Origin: Rhabditophanes sp. KR3021
Lineage: Eukaryota; Nematoda; Chromadorea; Rhabditida; Alloionematidae
NCBI GenBank assembly: GCA_963281155.1
Contig: CAUJLY010000004.1
Coordinates: forward strand, 3,782,001 to 3,846,000
Length of the DNA stretch: 64,000 nucleotides
Direction: 5' to 3'
In this document: positions 12,106-22,500 of the stretch, in pieces
How positions within the stretch are numbered: the first letter of the stretch is position 1
How the letters are laid out: each line of letters starts with the position of its first letter
Made by a program: the position numbers and the translations under genes
The notes under the pieces: generated by a model
Database searches by the model: none
Seen by the model: the letters and a program-made list of their open reading frames with translations, nothing else
What the model was told of the DNA's origin: nothing

Positions 12106-14555
12106 TTATGCTTCGTTTTTAATAGGAGCGTTTTTATGGGCGAGATATAAGAACGGGATTGCAAAAATACTGCTTGAAAGTAAAAATATAACATCAAACC
12201 AACGATGATAAAAGTTGAATTGTAAATTACCTAAAATGAAAAATTATTAAATAGAATATTTTGTAACAAGTAATTATTTGTGCTTACCTAAAACTTCTGT
12301 TATAATTTTCCTGTAAAAAGTAAATTAATATTGTACACTTAAGTTTAGATTTTAAGTAAATTATATACCAAAGGTATCTTTATTAAAGAACATTTTTTGA
12401 ATTTTGTATAGTATTTACTTTCAATTTTTTTGTGGGTTTTAATTAATTTATATTGTTATTTAACGTGTAACGCATACTAATTGTTGCCTATTTATTTTTA
12501 GCTGCCCATTCGCTTAAACTGTAGTTAAACTATGAAGAGAAACGGTGTCGATAGGATGTAAAGGAAAGTCTCAAGAGAAACAAAGTGAGATGGGTGACTT
12601 TTGGAATGCGTCCACTGCCTTACGAAGCATCTGGAAAGAGCCACCTATTGTCGAGGAAACATCGCTGCCTTTAGGAAGAAAATTAGTTCCGCATGAGCAC
12701 GGTAAGTGAAACATTTAAATAATGAATAATCGCTTTGGTTCCGAGCCACAACAAAGTTGTTCTTTCGGTTTGATTCAAAAAGCTGATGACTCAAAGTTAA
12801 CTGAGAATGAGTTGTTTAGAAGAAGTAAGCCAAAAGTCGAGGCTTATATGGATGAGATTGAAGAAGAGATAACTCTGACTGCTGATTTTGGCAAGGCATA
12901 TACTAATGAAAAAGAATTGCTTAAATTAAAAGAACAATTAATTACTTACATTTGAACCAATTAGATTTATTGTGTAAGGCTCAACAACATCCAAGAATTA
13001 CCGACTAAAGCAGATATTGGGGAAATAAAGCCTAAGTTTGAGAACGTGTGTAAACGCAAGCAAATTGAAACATGCGTTAATCGAGTTCTTTAAGACCAAG
13101 ACTTATCGTTAGGTATTAGATTGATGAGCTTGACAATTCAGGTCATTCTGATCGCCGATGAGTAATTTTAATAAAAGTATTTGATCTATCTTTTAACTAG
13201 TTTAATTTTAATAGAATATCTTGATCACCTGTAAAAGTTGGGCATATTCATCCTTATTAGTAAAACTGAAGACACAAAATACATTCCCTAAATTACAAAA
13301 ATGTTCGTAAATATTTACAACAATTGTTAATTCGACTTACCATTATTTGAGCCATACACAGAACCAAAACATGCGCATATTTCTTGCTTGAAATAGCATA
13401 AATAAACTTAGACATTGTTAAAAGTAATCCTCTTACACTGGTAAATCCAATTATACCCACAATAATAAAACTAAGTTGCTGGGACCAAAATGAAACATCT
13501 AAATCATATTGCATATGCTTGACAGTGATTTCAATGAGCTTTGTTACTGGGTCAACTTTACCAACACGGTTGAAAATGATATTGACAGCAGATATGAAGA
13601 TTTTCCAAACACAATATACCGAAAAAAAGTATCCCAGGACATTAAAATACATTCCCTGAAATGTTTTACTGAAATCAGCACGGTCCTTCCAATATTTTTG
13701 ATCTTTATACTCGATTTCCAGATACTTCCCGAATTCTTCTAAATTATAAATATCATTCCGCAGTTCTTCCATTTGGCTTTTAACTATTGAGTTTGTATTT
13801 GACACGGAATTTAGGAATCTGTTCAGTATACTCGTATTGGCATCATTTGCTCTTGTAAAGGCACTTCTATTCAAGTCGTCTTCCAATTGCTGATACTTGA
13901 ATTTTTTAGTTGATACCATTGATGCATTTTGCTTTATTTTTCTGTCCATATTTGCAATATTTAACGCTGTTACCGGTTTCAGAAAGATGGTCATTGTAGA
14001 GTAAGGATAATTAATAGCACCAAAGCCTGATAAGAATGCCATCACCGTCACTCCAATAATACCCACTCGTGAAATTGCTTGTTCTATTGAAAATAACGCA
14101 TACTTGGAGTTTAAAAATGGAAAGTTTTCACCGATTTTCCAGAACATGAATATATAGGCAATGTATGACACTGTTGTAAGTGGCACAACATAACTTCTTG
14201 TTGAGCATATTGCTTTGAAGAATGAAAACGAAATTGCAATAGGTAATACCACAATTACCATAAATAACATGATATACAATACCACTTTCCAATATGCAAA
14301 ACGCGATCTGTAATAATTGTACAATGAACTACAACATATTTTCACTTACGTGTAATTTAGGATATCTAGAATTTCAAAAATAATTAGCTCAAACATTGTG
14401 CACGACAATGAAAAAGTAATTGCGAAGAGAACTTGCGTGATTTTGTGGTTGAATTTATATTCTTCGAACATTTTCTCTCTACAAAATATAAAACCTCCAA
14501 TCAAGAATAGTATGGGAGATCCCAAAATAATACAAAATTCATATCCAACAAACAT
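12106..14555 (-). CDS. GPHR (GPR89): Golgi pH regulator (GPHR / GPR89), multi-pass anion channel-like protein
   Basis: Five exons: 14555-14350, 14307-13341, 13287-13229, 12310-12288, 12230-12106; all phases agree and give 459 aa (human 455). The family comprises Golgi membrane proteins with about nine membrane segments needed for Golgi acidification. Matches in order: SCTMFELIIFEIL, SRVGIIGVTVMAFLSGFGA, GYFFSVYCVWKIF, VRGLLLTMSKFIYAISS, GMYFVSSVLLIRM, then ITEVLG and QFNFYHRWFDVIF and LYLAHK at the end. Exon 4 is only 23 nt and exon 3 is 59 nt. Intron 3 (12311-13228) is 918 bp, unlike the other short introns, and carries a coding-like segment on the opposite strand. A TTTCAG acceptor upstream of the ATG suggests trans-splicing. 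Confidence 0.96.
12590..12955 (+). CDS. Possible nested gene or gene remnant in GPHR intron 3, antisense to host
   Basis: An ATG at 12590 opens a frame of about 37 codons (starts MGDFWNASTALRSIWK) ending at a good donor CACG|GTAAGTG (12701/12702). A longer open frame follows to TGA at 12953-12955, Lys/Glu-rich and probably coiled coil (EAYMDEIEEEI, EKELLKLKEQL). Joining them needs a weak acceptor; one in phase lies near 12790 (TTCAAAAAG). Beyond it, 12990-13095 shows another frame with coding-like composition. The whole sits inside a 918-bp intron on the opposite strand. I do not recognise the protein; it may be a small nested gene or a decayed one. Confidence 0.35.
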
Positions 14556-14588
14556 CTTAATTATAATATTCTATATACATTAATTTAT

Positions 14589-14595
14589 CTGAAAT
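14589..14595 (-). promoter_or_regulatory. Candidate trans-splice acceptor for GPHR
   Basis: On the minus strand, ATTTCAG ends about 34 nt before the GPHR ATG (14555). An intervening ATG opens a frame that stops after seven codons. Confidence 0.35.
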
Positions 14596-15040
14596 ATTCA
14601 AAAATGATTAGAATGAGTTGAGCAGAAAGTGGCAAATAAATTAAAAGTTTCAATAGATACTAGTTAAATGCAATTTACACGAAACTTTATCACCCTTTGA
14701 ATCAGAACATTAATAGTCGTATTATACACACAATCGTGTGTGTAAAATAAAGGTCGCTCGTTGAAGTAGTCGCATTTCCAATGATTAGCACTTTTCTCTT
14801 TAAGATATCTTGAGCATATTTTAATAAATATATTGAATCCATTTTCACATCCTTTATCTTAATTCAAAATTGGAATGATAAGTTTGACCGAAGGACTAAA
14901 ATTCTATAATTCTTTGAGCGAATATCCCTGTCAATTTGTCCGTTGGAGTTACGCGTATCTTATATGATGTGATAAAGTCTAATATATGACAATATTTAGC
15001 TGATTGGACCCTTTTTTAACAACTTAACTAAATTTTCTCT
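14596..15040. other. Divergent intergenic region between GPHR and UQCRC2
   Basis: About 0.5 kb lies between the two start codons. The middle holds an 8-bp palindromic cacac(aat)cgtgtgtg-like stretch near 14728-14742. No clear promoter element recognised. Confidence 0.45.
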
Positions 15041-15046
15041 TTTCAG
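15039..15046 (+). promoter_or_regulatory. Trans-splice (or 5' UTR intron) acceptor for UQCRC2
   Basis: A pyrimidine tract ttttctcttttcag ends 16 bp before the ATG at 15063, a strong nematode acceptor. No upstream exon is evident, so spliced-leader addition is the simpler reading. Confidence 0.6.
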
Positions 15047-15062
15047 TCTTGCTAATATTAAG

Positions 15063-16415
15063 ATGTTCCGTCGTGGTTTGTCTTCTACTGTTTCAGCTAC
15101 TAAATCTTCACCAAAAAGTGTTGAACAAAAAGTATCCAAACTTCCAAATGGTCTGACTGTTGCTTCGATCGACAACGGAGCACCAATCTCACAATTGGTT
15201 TTAGCTTTCCGTGCTGGTTCTCGTTATGAACAATCCGACGAAGCTGGTTTAGTCCATCACCTCCGCAACTCCGTCGGGACTGATTCAGAAAAGTACCTTG
15301 GCGTCAAATTATTGTGGCAAACTGGAAATATCGGGGCCAATTTGAACGCTATTGCTACAAAAGACATCTTTGCCGTTCAACTTAGTGCCCCACGTGAGGG
15401 TGCTCCAATCGGAGTCTCACTTTTAGGGGAACTTGGCCAACCAGCTTTCAAACCATGGGAAGTTGTTGATATGGTCGGGACTGTCAAGACTGACTTGGCA
15501 AATGTCGAAGCTTACGATACTCTTATTGAACTTCTTCACAAGGCATCATTCAGGTAACTCCCCACTATTTATTTTTCTATTTTAAATCATTTTAGAAATG
15601 GAGGACTTGGAAATGCTCTTTTATCTAAATCATACAATGTCGGAAAGGTTGGATACAAAACATTAGGAGCTTACGCCAAGTCAAGATTACTCTCTGGGGA
15701 AGCTGCCATTTTTGGAATTAATGTTGACCACAACCTTCTCGTCCAATATGCTACTGAACAAATCAACATCGCTGAGGGAAAAGGAAAGGCTGCCACTCCA
15801 TCCCCTTACAAGGGAGGAGAAGTCCGCCAATCCGGTTCCGGACATCTAGCTCATGTCGCTGTTGTTGGCGAAGGAGCAAAACTATCCGACCCCAAATCTG
15901 TCGCCGTCCAAGCTGTTTTAGCCACCTTGATCGCTAACGCCCCAAACACCAAATACTCATCTAACAATGGGTTTGGAATTGTTGCTAGTGCTGTCAACAA
16001 AGAGTCATCAAATGGAGCTGTTGGAGTTTCAGCCATCAACATCGCTCATTTTGACAGTGGAGTTGTCGGCTTCTACCTCGTTGCTGACGAATCACAAATT
16101 GGTTCTTTGACCAAGAAAGCTGTAGCAACTTTTAAATCTTTAGCTACCGCTATCGACGGAGAAACTTTGGAAATCGCTAAGCAACAAGCAGCCACTGAAG
16201 TCCATCTTCGTAGTGAAGATGACGCCTCTTTGGCCCTTGACCAAGCTGTTCAACTATTGAGCACAGGATCTGCTGTTTCACCAGTATCATTCGCAGAACA
16301 AATTAAATCAGTCACCGCTGAAGACGTTAAGAAGGCTGCCGCTAAATTGAGCTCAAAACTATCAATTGCCTCTTTTGGTGCCATCGAAAACGTCCCATAT
16401 TTAGACGAACTTTAA
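15063..16415 (+). CDS. ucr-2 (UQCRC2): Cytochrome bc1 complex core protein 2 (UQCRC2)
   Basis: Two exons, 15063-15553 and 15596-16415, with a 42-bp intron splitting an Arg codon; 436 aa, normal for the family. It is a matrix-facing structural subunit of respiratory complex III. The N-terminus (MFRRGLSSTVSATKSS) is basic and Ser/Thr-rich, consistent with a mitochondrial presequence. It belongs to the M16 peptidase fold but lacks the HxxEH zinc site: the matching place reads VHHLRNSV, as expected for core 2. Other family blocks: LPNGLTVASIDNGAP, GSRYEQSDEAGL, KPWEVVD, and ILAT-like repeat of the fold in the second half. The coding region is clearly more GC-rich than its surroundings, fitting high expression. 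Confidence 0.96.
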
Positions 16416-16530
16416 GTTACAATTTCAAAAAGTAGGAAATTCATCGTGGTGCTGATCGTTAGATGATTTTATATATTAAAATAAATTTTCAATTACAAAG
16501 TAGTATTTTATTTTTTATATAAATGCTAAT

Positions 16531-17645
16531 TTACACACTTCTTTTGATATGGCTATCAGTGATTGTCATGTTCTCTAAATAGTTGGCAAAATCCCTAAGT
16601 AATAAGTAATCATAATCAAAGATGTCGCCATCGTACCGATCTCTCCGATTGGCAGTTGTCTGATAACTCTTGTTCTGATAAAGCAATTTAACATCAATTT
16701 CGTCTTTCAAAAACTCTTTATATAATTCTTCCCCTTCATCATCATATACTTTAACTGTTACTGATTCATTGAATGAAACCTTACTTTTTTGTCTATTTTG
16801 GTATATGCTGGTGTGATCGTGTATGTATTCGGTAGGCATTTGTTTCGTCTTATAATATGGAACATCGTTGTTGTTTTCATCTATGTTACTACTACTGCTG
16901 CCGTTGCTGAAAGTATCACTCTTTGTTCTGTCATCTTTGTGATTTGATATGACATACACATTTCGTTTTGTATGACTAGGTGTTTTTACCAACATGTTTG
17001 ATGCCTTGGATATTTTTCTGTTTATCTCGTTTTTTGTGGGATGATGATCAAAAAGTGTATTTTCATTTGAAACAGAACCATAGTTCATTTGCCTACTGAA
17101 CTTCATTGGTATCTCCCGTTTACTACAAACATTGATTTTTGATAGGACATTGGTATAAAAAGTGTCTTACCTATATAATGCTTTCATAACTTTATCTTGA
17201 TTAAGTATGTATCTATCTGCGTTAGCACTTTTGTGACGCTTCGATTGATTCATTTGTCCATTTAACCTACCTTTTTGTAATGGCTTATGAGTAATTAGAT
17301 GTATTTTACCATTCAAGCTTTTTTCCTTCTTAAACAACGCATCACGTAATATTTAAAAGTCATACCAAAACTTACTTTTGATGGTGAAATCAAGCTTTTA
17401 CCCATATCAATGAGCTCATCTTTGATACCATAGCATTTGTTTTTAAATTTAGCTAAGGAATCTTTATTTGAGTGAGTATTTTTTTGTGCGGATATAGTTG
17501 ATTTGTCACCAAATATAGATTTCAAAAGTGATAATTTCTCACCTGAGTAAATAAATGGGCTTTGGTAAAAGTCATTTGGAATGTCTTTCTCAGATATGCT
17601 TTGAAAATTATTTGGAATGTGAAGATTGTAGATAGTCATACTCAT
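16531..17645 (-). CDS. Unidentified basic protein with a PP1-docking-like motif near the C-terminus
   Basis: Three exons: 17645-17376, 17328-17171, 17122-16531; phases agree; 339 aa. The first two thirds are Lys/Ser/Asn-rich and probably disordered (a poly-Ser/Asn run near residue 215). At about residues 253-266 it has KSKVSFNESVTVKVYDDEGE. The KVSF-four residues-TV spacing equals the RVxF plus hydrophobic-pair motif by which PPP1R15 (GADD34/CReP) proteins bind protein phosphatase 1, and the following YKEFLKDE has the same acidic/aromatic flavour. This suggests a PP1 regulatory subunit, perhaps an eIF2-alpha phosphatase adaptor, but the rest of the protein is not recognisable, so it is a hypothesis. 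It is convergent with UQCRC2 (115 bp between stops). Confidence 0.6.
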
Positions 17646-18284
17646 ATGAATAAAAGATATAGATGATATAAATAATATTTAGTTGTTTAAAATGAGAATG
17701 GTTTAAAATGTTAGATTGAAAAGTTTAAAACAGCAAAAACCTGTCAGTTTATTTTTAGATGTCATATTACTTGTTTGAAGCACTCAATTGTCCAACGATC
17801 TAATAATATACATTTTTTCAATTTTAATGTAAAATGGCTGAATTTACAGTTTTGTAGTTTATTCTTTGTTACTAGATTACCACCTTGTTATTGAAGCTTT
17901 GTAATTGACAAAGATAAGGTGTTGTCCCTGATCTCATACTTTTTATCATTTTTTATTAAATAACAATTTTTGTCATGAATCAAAAGTATGGGTAAAAATA
18001 ATGTACATACAAAATATTTATACATTTCAACATTGACACATCTAACACATTTGAAAAAGTATGATATACGGACCAAAGTTTTTTATTGATTTGATTTATC
18101 ATCTGCAGTAAGTATGATGTTATTAGTCTTTACCAAAGAGATTGTTATATAACAATATGTCATTTAAGTAACTGTTTTTTGCAGAGTTGTTTTCGAAGAT
18201 GAAATATCTGTCATGTTTTGCTTATTCTCAATAATCAATATGTTCTCCTCGTGGTCTAGATATGTCTAATTTATATATTTGTCA
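17646..18284. other. Intergenic between the basic protein gene and LMP-1 (divergent)
   Basis: About 0.66 kb of AT-rich sequence, presumably holding both promoters. A minus-strand open frame (17888-18076) has no support. Nothing else seen. Confidence 0.5.
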
Positions 18285-18290
18285 TTTCAG
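18284..18290 (+). promoter_or_regulatory. Candidate trans-splice acceptor for LMP-1
   Basis: gtcatttcag ends 18 bp upstream of the ATG at 18309, matching the nematode TTTCAG consensus. Confidence 0.55.
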
Positions 18291-18308
18291 AGTATTTTTA
18301 AATTTAAA

Positions 18309-19079
18309 ATGAAATCTCTTATTTTGAGTAAGTTTAAACATATTTTACCAATTTAATAATGTATTTGTGTTTTAGTTTTATCGGTTATTGGATTAGCATC
18401 AGCCAGCCTTTTTTATACACAAGATCCAACGACAAAGAAGTATTGTGTTCTCTTGGAATCTGAAATAAGTGGAAAAATTAATTATAAAAAAAATGGAACA
18501 GAAGTATATTCTGAGTATATGTTTGATATTCCAGCATCTGCTACGTCAACAGGTGGTAGTTGCATGACCACTACTGGAACTCAATTACTTCAAATTGACT
18601 TTTTTCCCAACGATGAAAAGACCATTGACAAGAAATGGTCATTAATGATGCAATTCAAAGGTAACTCAGAAGCTGAACAGTCTCAATCCTTCCAATTAAT
18701 TTCGTACAATCTTCACGTCTTCGGATTGACCTTACCACTCTTCAATGGAACTGACGATACTCACGTATTTAATAGCACTGTAGGAAATGAGTGGGAAGCT
18801 GGAGAAACGAATGGATTTGCTTGTTCATCGAACACACTGAAGTTTAAAGAAGGTCCCGAATTGGTTTTCAGAAAGATTAAGCTTGTTGCCGAAGTTGAAT
18901 ATGCTGCAGCAGCCTTTCCAAAAAGTCTTCTGTTTGAAAACTGCAAACTTGATTCAAAAACGTCTGACTTGTTACCAATCATTGTAGGAGCCGTTTTGTC
19001 TGGACTTGTTGTGCTAGTTCTTGTCGCATATCTTATCGGAAGACAACGTGCCAAGCGTCAGGGATATGCCTCTGTTTAA
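18309..19079 (+). CDS. lmp-1: Lysosome-associated membrane protein (LAMP, LMP-1 type)
   Basis: Two exons, 18309-18327 (19 nt) and 18376-19079, 240 aa, close to C. elegans LMP-1 (about 237). Type I lysosomal glycoprotein. Order: signal peptide (residues 1-19, MKSLILILSVIGLASAS), a single LAMP-type luminal domain with paired Cys and N-glycosylation sites (NGT, NGT, NST), one membrane span near residues 202-225 (IIVGAVLSGLVVLVLVAYLI), and a short tail ending QGYASV. GYASV is a GYxx-hydrophobic lysosomal sorting signal. The first exon encodes only the start of the signal peptide, a common nematode arrangement. MTRR follows 428 bp downstream on the same strand. Confidence 0.93.
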
Positions 19080-19507
19080 TAACTTGACATACCTGTGTTC
19101 TATTTTAAAAAATATTTGTATGTGCCTTGCTTATTAAATAATTTTTTATAAAATTGTTAATTAATGTAATTTTTGTTTTTAAAAATCAGTTTAATAAATA
19201 AAATACAATTAAAAAAGGAAATTTGAAAATGAAATAACAAATTATTAGCTTCCTTAAGATCATTTAAATAAATATTTGTAATTTAAAGTGTATTCCAATT
19301 GGCTATAAAATGGAGTGTTTGAGAGCAATAAAAGTTCTTTATCGACATCTTATTAATGGACTTTCTATTTCCGTTGTTATTTGTATGCAGTGGGAAAGCC
19401 TTTAAATGGAAAACTCCTGTCATATCGCTGTCTAGCAAGGTATATACATTATAATCAACATTTTCCGTCAATACTTGCATTCTGATCGAGCCTTTGCTCA
19501 ACAAAGA
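19080..19507. other. Intergenic between LMP-1 and MTRR (same strand)
   Basis: 428 bp with an AT-rich LMP-1 3' end and aataaa strings near 19193. No clear acceptor before the MTRR ATG. The last 30 bp upstream are open in the MTRR frame but start without ATG. Confidence 0.5.
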
Positions 19508-22500
19508 ATGTCCATTATTCCTGATGATTTTTTAATTATCTATGGAAGCCAGACCGGACAAGCTGAATCTATTACTCAGCAGATCCAAGATAGATGCATC
19601 AATGAAGGCTTTCGCCCACGTCGATTTTGTATGTCACAGACAGAAAAACAGGTACTTGTTGGCTATTACTAGTAGATTTTAAATTATATTTCAGTTCAAC
19701 ATTGAAACAGAAAAGTTTGTTGTGGCTGTCATCTCTTCAACTGGTAATGTATTTTTCTTTTGTGTTGTTCATAATCCTTGTGCATTTGATTTTTAATGTT
19801 TACTGTTATGGCTATACTGATATTTATTTTTACATATTAATTGTAGTTATTTAATAATTTATTGGGACATATTATTACTTTTATACTTATTATTGTTATT
19901 TTTAGCGGATGGGCAACCTCCAGATCTAGCCTGTAAGGCAGTTCGAAGATGGGCAAAAAAAGGTTTACCTGACGCTTGGCTTGCAAATTTGAATTACGCT
20001 TTACTTGGTAATTAATAGAGGCGCGGATCGTCCCAACTTTTGAATTTATATTTTTCAGGACTTGGAGATAGTAACTATAGTGCCTATCATAGTGTACCAT
20101 TAAAGTTGGACAAAATTTTAAAAGGACACGGAGCCAAAGCTGTTATACCAAGAGGGTTAGCGGACGATCAAGTTGGGTAAGTAGATTAAATTAATGATTG
20201 ATGAAGCATATTAATTCACACCTCTTTTAGATTAGAATTAGTTGTGGAACCTTGGATATCGAAGTTACTTGGTTTCTTAAAGGAAAAATCTGCTAAGAAA
20301 GAAGAATTTGTTATAATTGACAAAGCCGGAAGTGAAGACACAATTGTAAAATCCGATTCAACTATTACTTTTGTTGATATTGAGAAATCAATTGAACAAG
20401 TACAGCAAGAAATAGCGAACATGAGTGATACAGTCACATTAACTAAAGGATCTGACAAATTGACCCAAGAAAGCAATCTAAGAGTTCCAAAAGGATCAAT
20501 TGAGTATTTAGCATCCACTGTGAGTCATGAAAAATTTGAAGATCTTTCTCAGATCAGCTGGCAGAACAATTCCAAGTTTCCTGGACAAGGTGAATTTTTT
20601 AAACATCTTCAACAAACTTAAAAATATTTAGTTTGAAACGAAAAATTTATGAAAAGATAGAATTGGAAGATATTAATGCATGTATTTTCCTAAGAGCCAT
20701 AGTTGAGATTCTTTTAACAATACTTGGATGTTCCATATATATTACTTCGTTGGATTGTCCCGAAGCATCTACATTAGTTTATACATCGTGAAGGTTAAAA
20801 AAACTGCATACTCTAAGGCTAAAGCTTTATTACTTTGTTAGTTCGCCAATACACTTCATGATTTTCATCTGACTTATCTAAATCTTGAGAAGGTATAAAT
20901 ATATATTTAATTAGAATGTTTAAACTTACAGCATCATCTTCCGTAGCCTTCCAGAACTGTTTGACGATATAATCTTTTATTGATCCTTTGTAGTATGGAG
21001 GTGGGTTAGTTCCTACTTCATGCTGCTTGGCAGCAGCTCTTCTCATCTGGATGCAACTTCTATACAACATGTGCTCATTAGAGAATGAACCTTCACTGCA
21101 AAAAAGACATGGATGGGTGTAGGTCACTTTTTGCCTTTATTTTCTTTCAGTTCTTTGAGAATGTGCATCATAAGCTTAGCCAATTCCTCATCACTTCCCA
21201 TCTCAGCAACAAACTTAAATCTTAATTTACTTTTAGATTCTGTTTCTTCATAAGAAAGATGAGGAGTTTTCTTTAAGCGATGTTGTTTGAATCATTTAAA
21301 ACTTTTTTTTATATATTTGATAGTTGATATTTACCATACACAGCCACTCATTGCCTTGTTGTAGAATCTCTTCTCAAAATACAACCAGCATCTTGCTTAT
21401 CCTTCTTTCTTCCCCCTTCATAACTTTCTCCAGCATCCAGTTTGTGTTTTATGTTGGTAGCTTTATCAAATTAAAAAATACTTACTTTAAATGTCAAGTA
21501 AACTTACATTAAAAAACACTTTTCCATTAACATCTTTTAAATCAAATCTAATAATGATCTCTTATTCCAGGAAGTAACTTTTATGAAGCAAATGTTGTTG
21601 GGGTTGTTGATACAACTGGTGCTGACATCTCAGGTGTAAAAGAAAAACTGGAAATTCATTTGGAAGTAATGAGTGGGCATGATAGTCTATTAAAATATGA
21701 ACCAGGTTTGTTTGATAATTTAATACATTTATCCTTACAAATAATAATTAATAACCTAAGGATTAATCAGTGACTTTTCTTAGAGGAATTCAGAAGGAGT
21801 AATGTTGGACTGATATAATATAGACATCACATGTTCTTTCACCCACATTCAAGCCATTAAGCTCTTTCGTAATCCAATCGACATCTTTCTTGGCGTTGAA
21901 TATCTCTGCTTCAGTGAAAAGCTCCTCACAGTTTCTAAATCTTAAGTGTTGGTTGAGAATAGCTTTAGACGCATAATATCTTTTGCAGCAAGAACATTGA
22001 TAGTCTGTTTTAGTGATACAATAGTCTTCATAAAATGCAACGAAAGTTGGCATTCCAATTGTGACTTGTCGTTTTTTCAAGAATAAGCTTCATGAAATAC
22101 TTCCCCAACACCTTGATTGCTTTTGACGGAAACAGATTAAGTACACCGTCTAAACTGTTCCGGCGGACAAATTGGTATTGTTCTTTGTGGCAGCTATTAA
22201 GCACCATTTCAGCCATTCTCTCAGAAACTCCATTAAAAATCAGCACATTGACAACTTTCTTCTTGGTAAAGTCTTTCCACATTCTTTGAACTTTCTTGCT
22301 CATCTTAAACTTTCTAAACATGGCTCTGGAGGCTTCACTTCTATCGTTACTAAATCTTCGAACCATGTTATCAATCATGTCAATATAGTTAGCCTCAGTA
22401 TTTTCCTCCTTCGTGAAACAATAGACTGTATAATCTCCATTCAAAGCGCTTTCATGTGACTTGACTTGTTTTTTCAACTCCTTTTCGGATACTTGAAATA

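Noticed and set aside
12106..12393. A separate small cytochrome c oxidase 7C-like gene (MFFNKDTFG joined to NLQFNFYHRW)
   Set aside because: The FYHRWFDVIF...LYLAHK sequence is the GPHR C-terminus; a 23-nt exon (12310-12288) and exon 13287-13229 join it in phase to the rest of GPHR.
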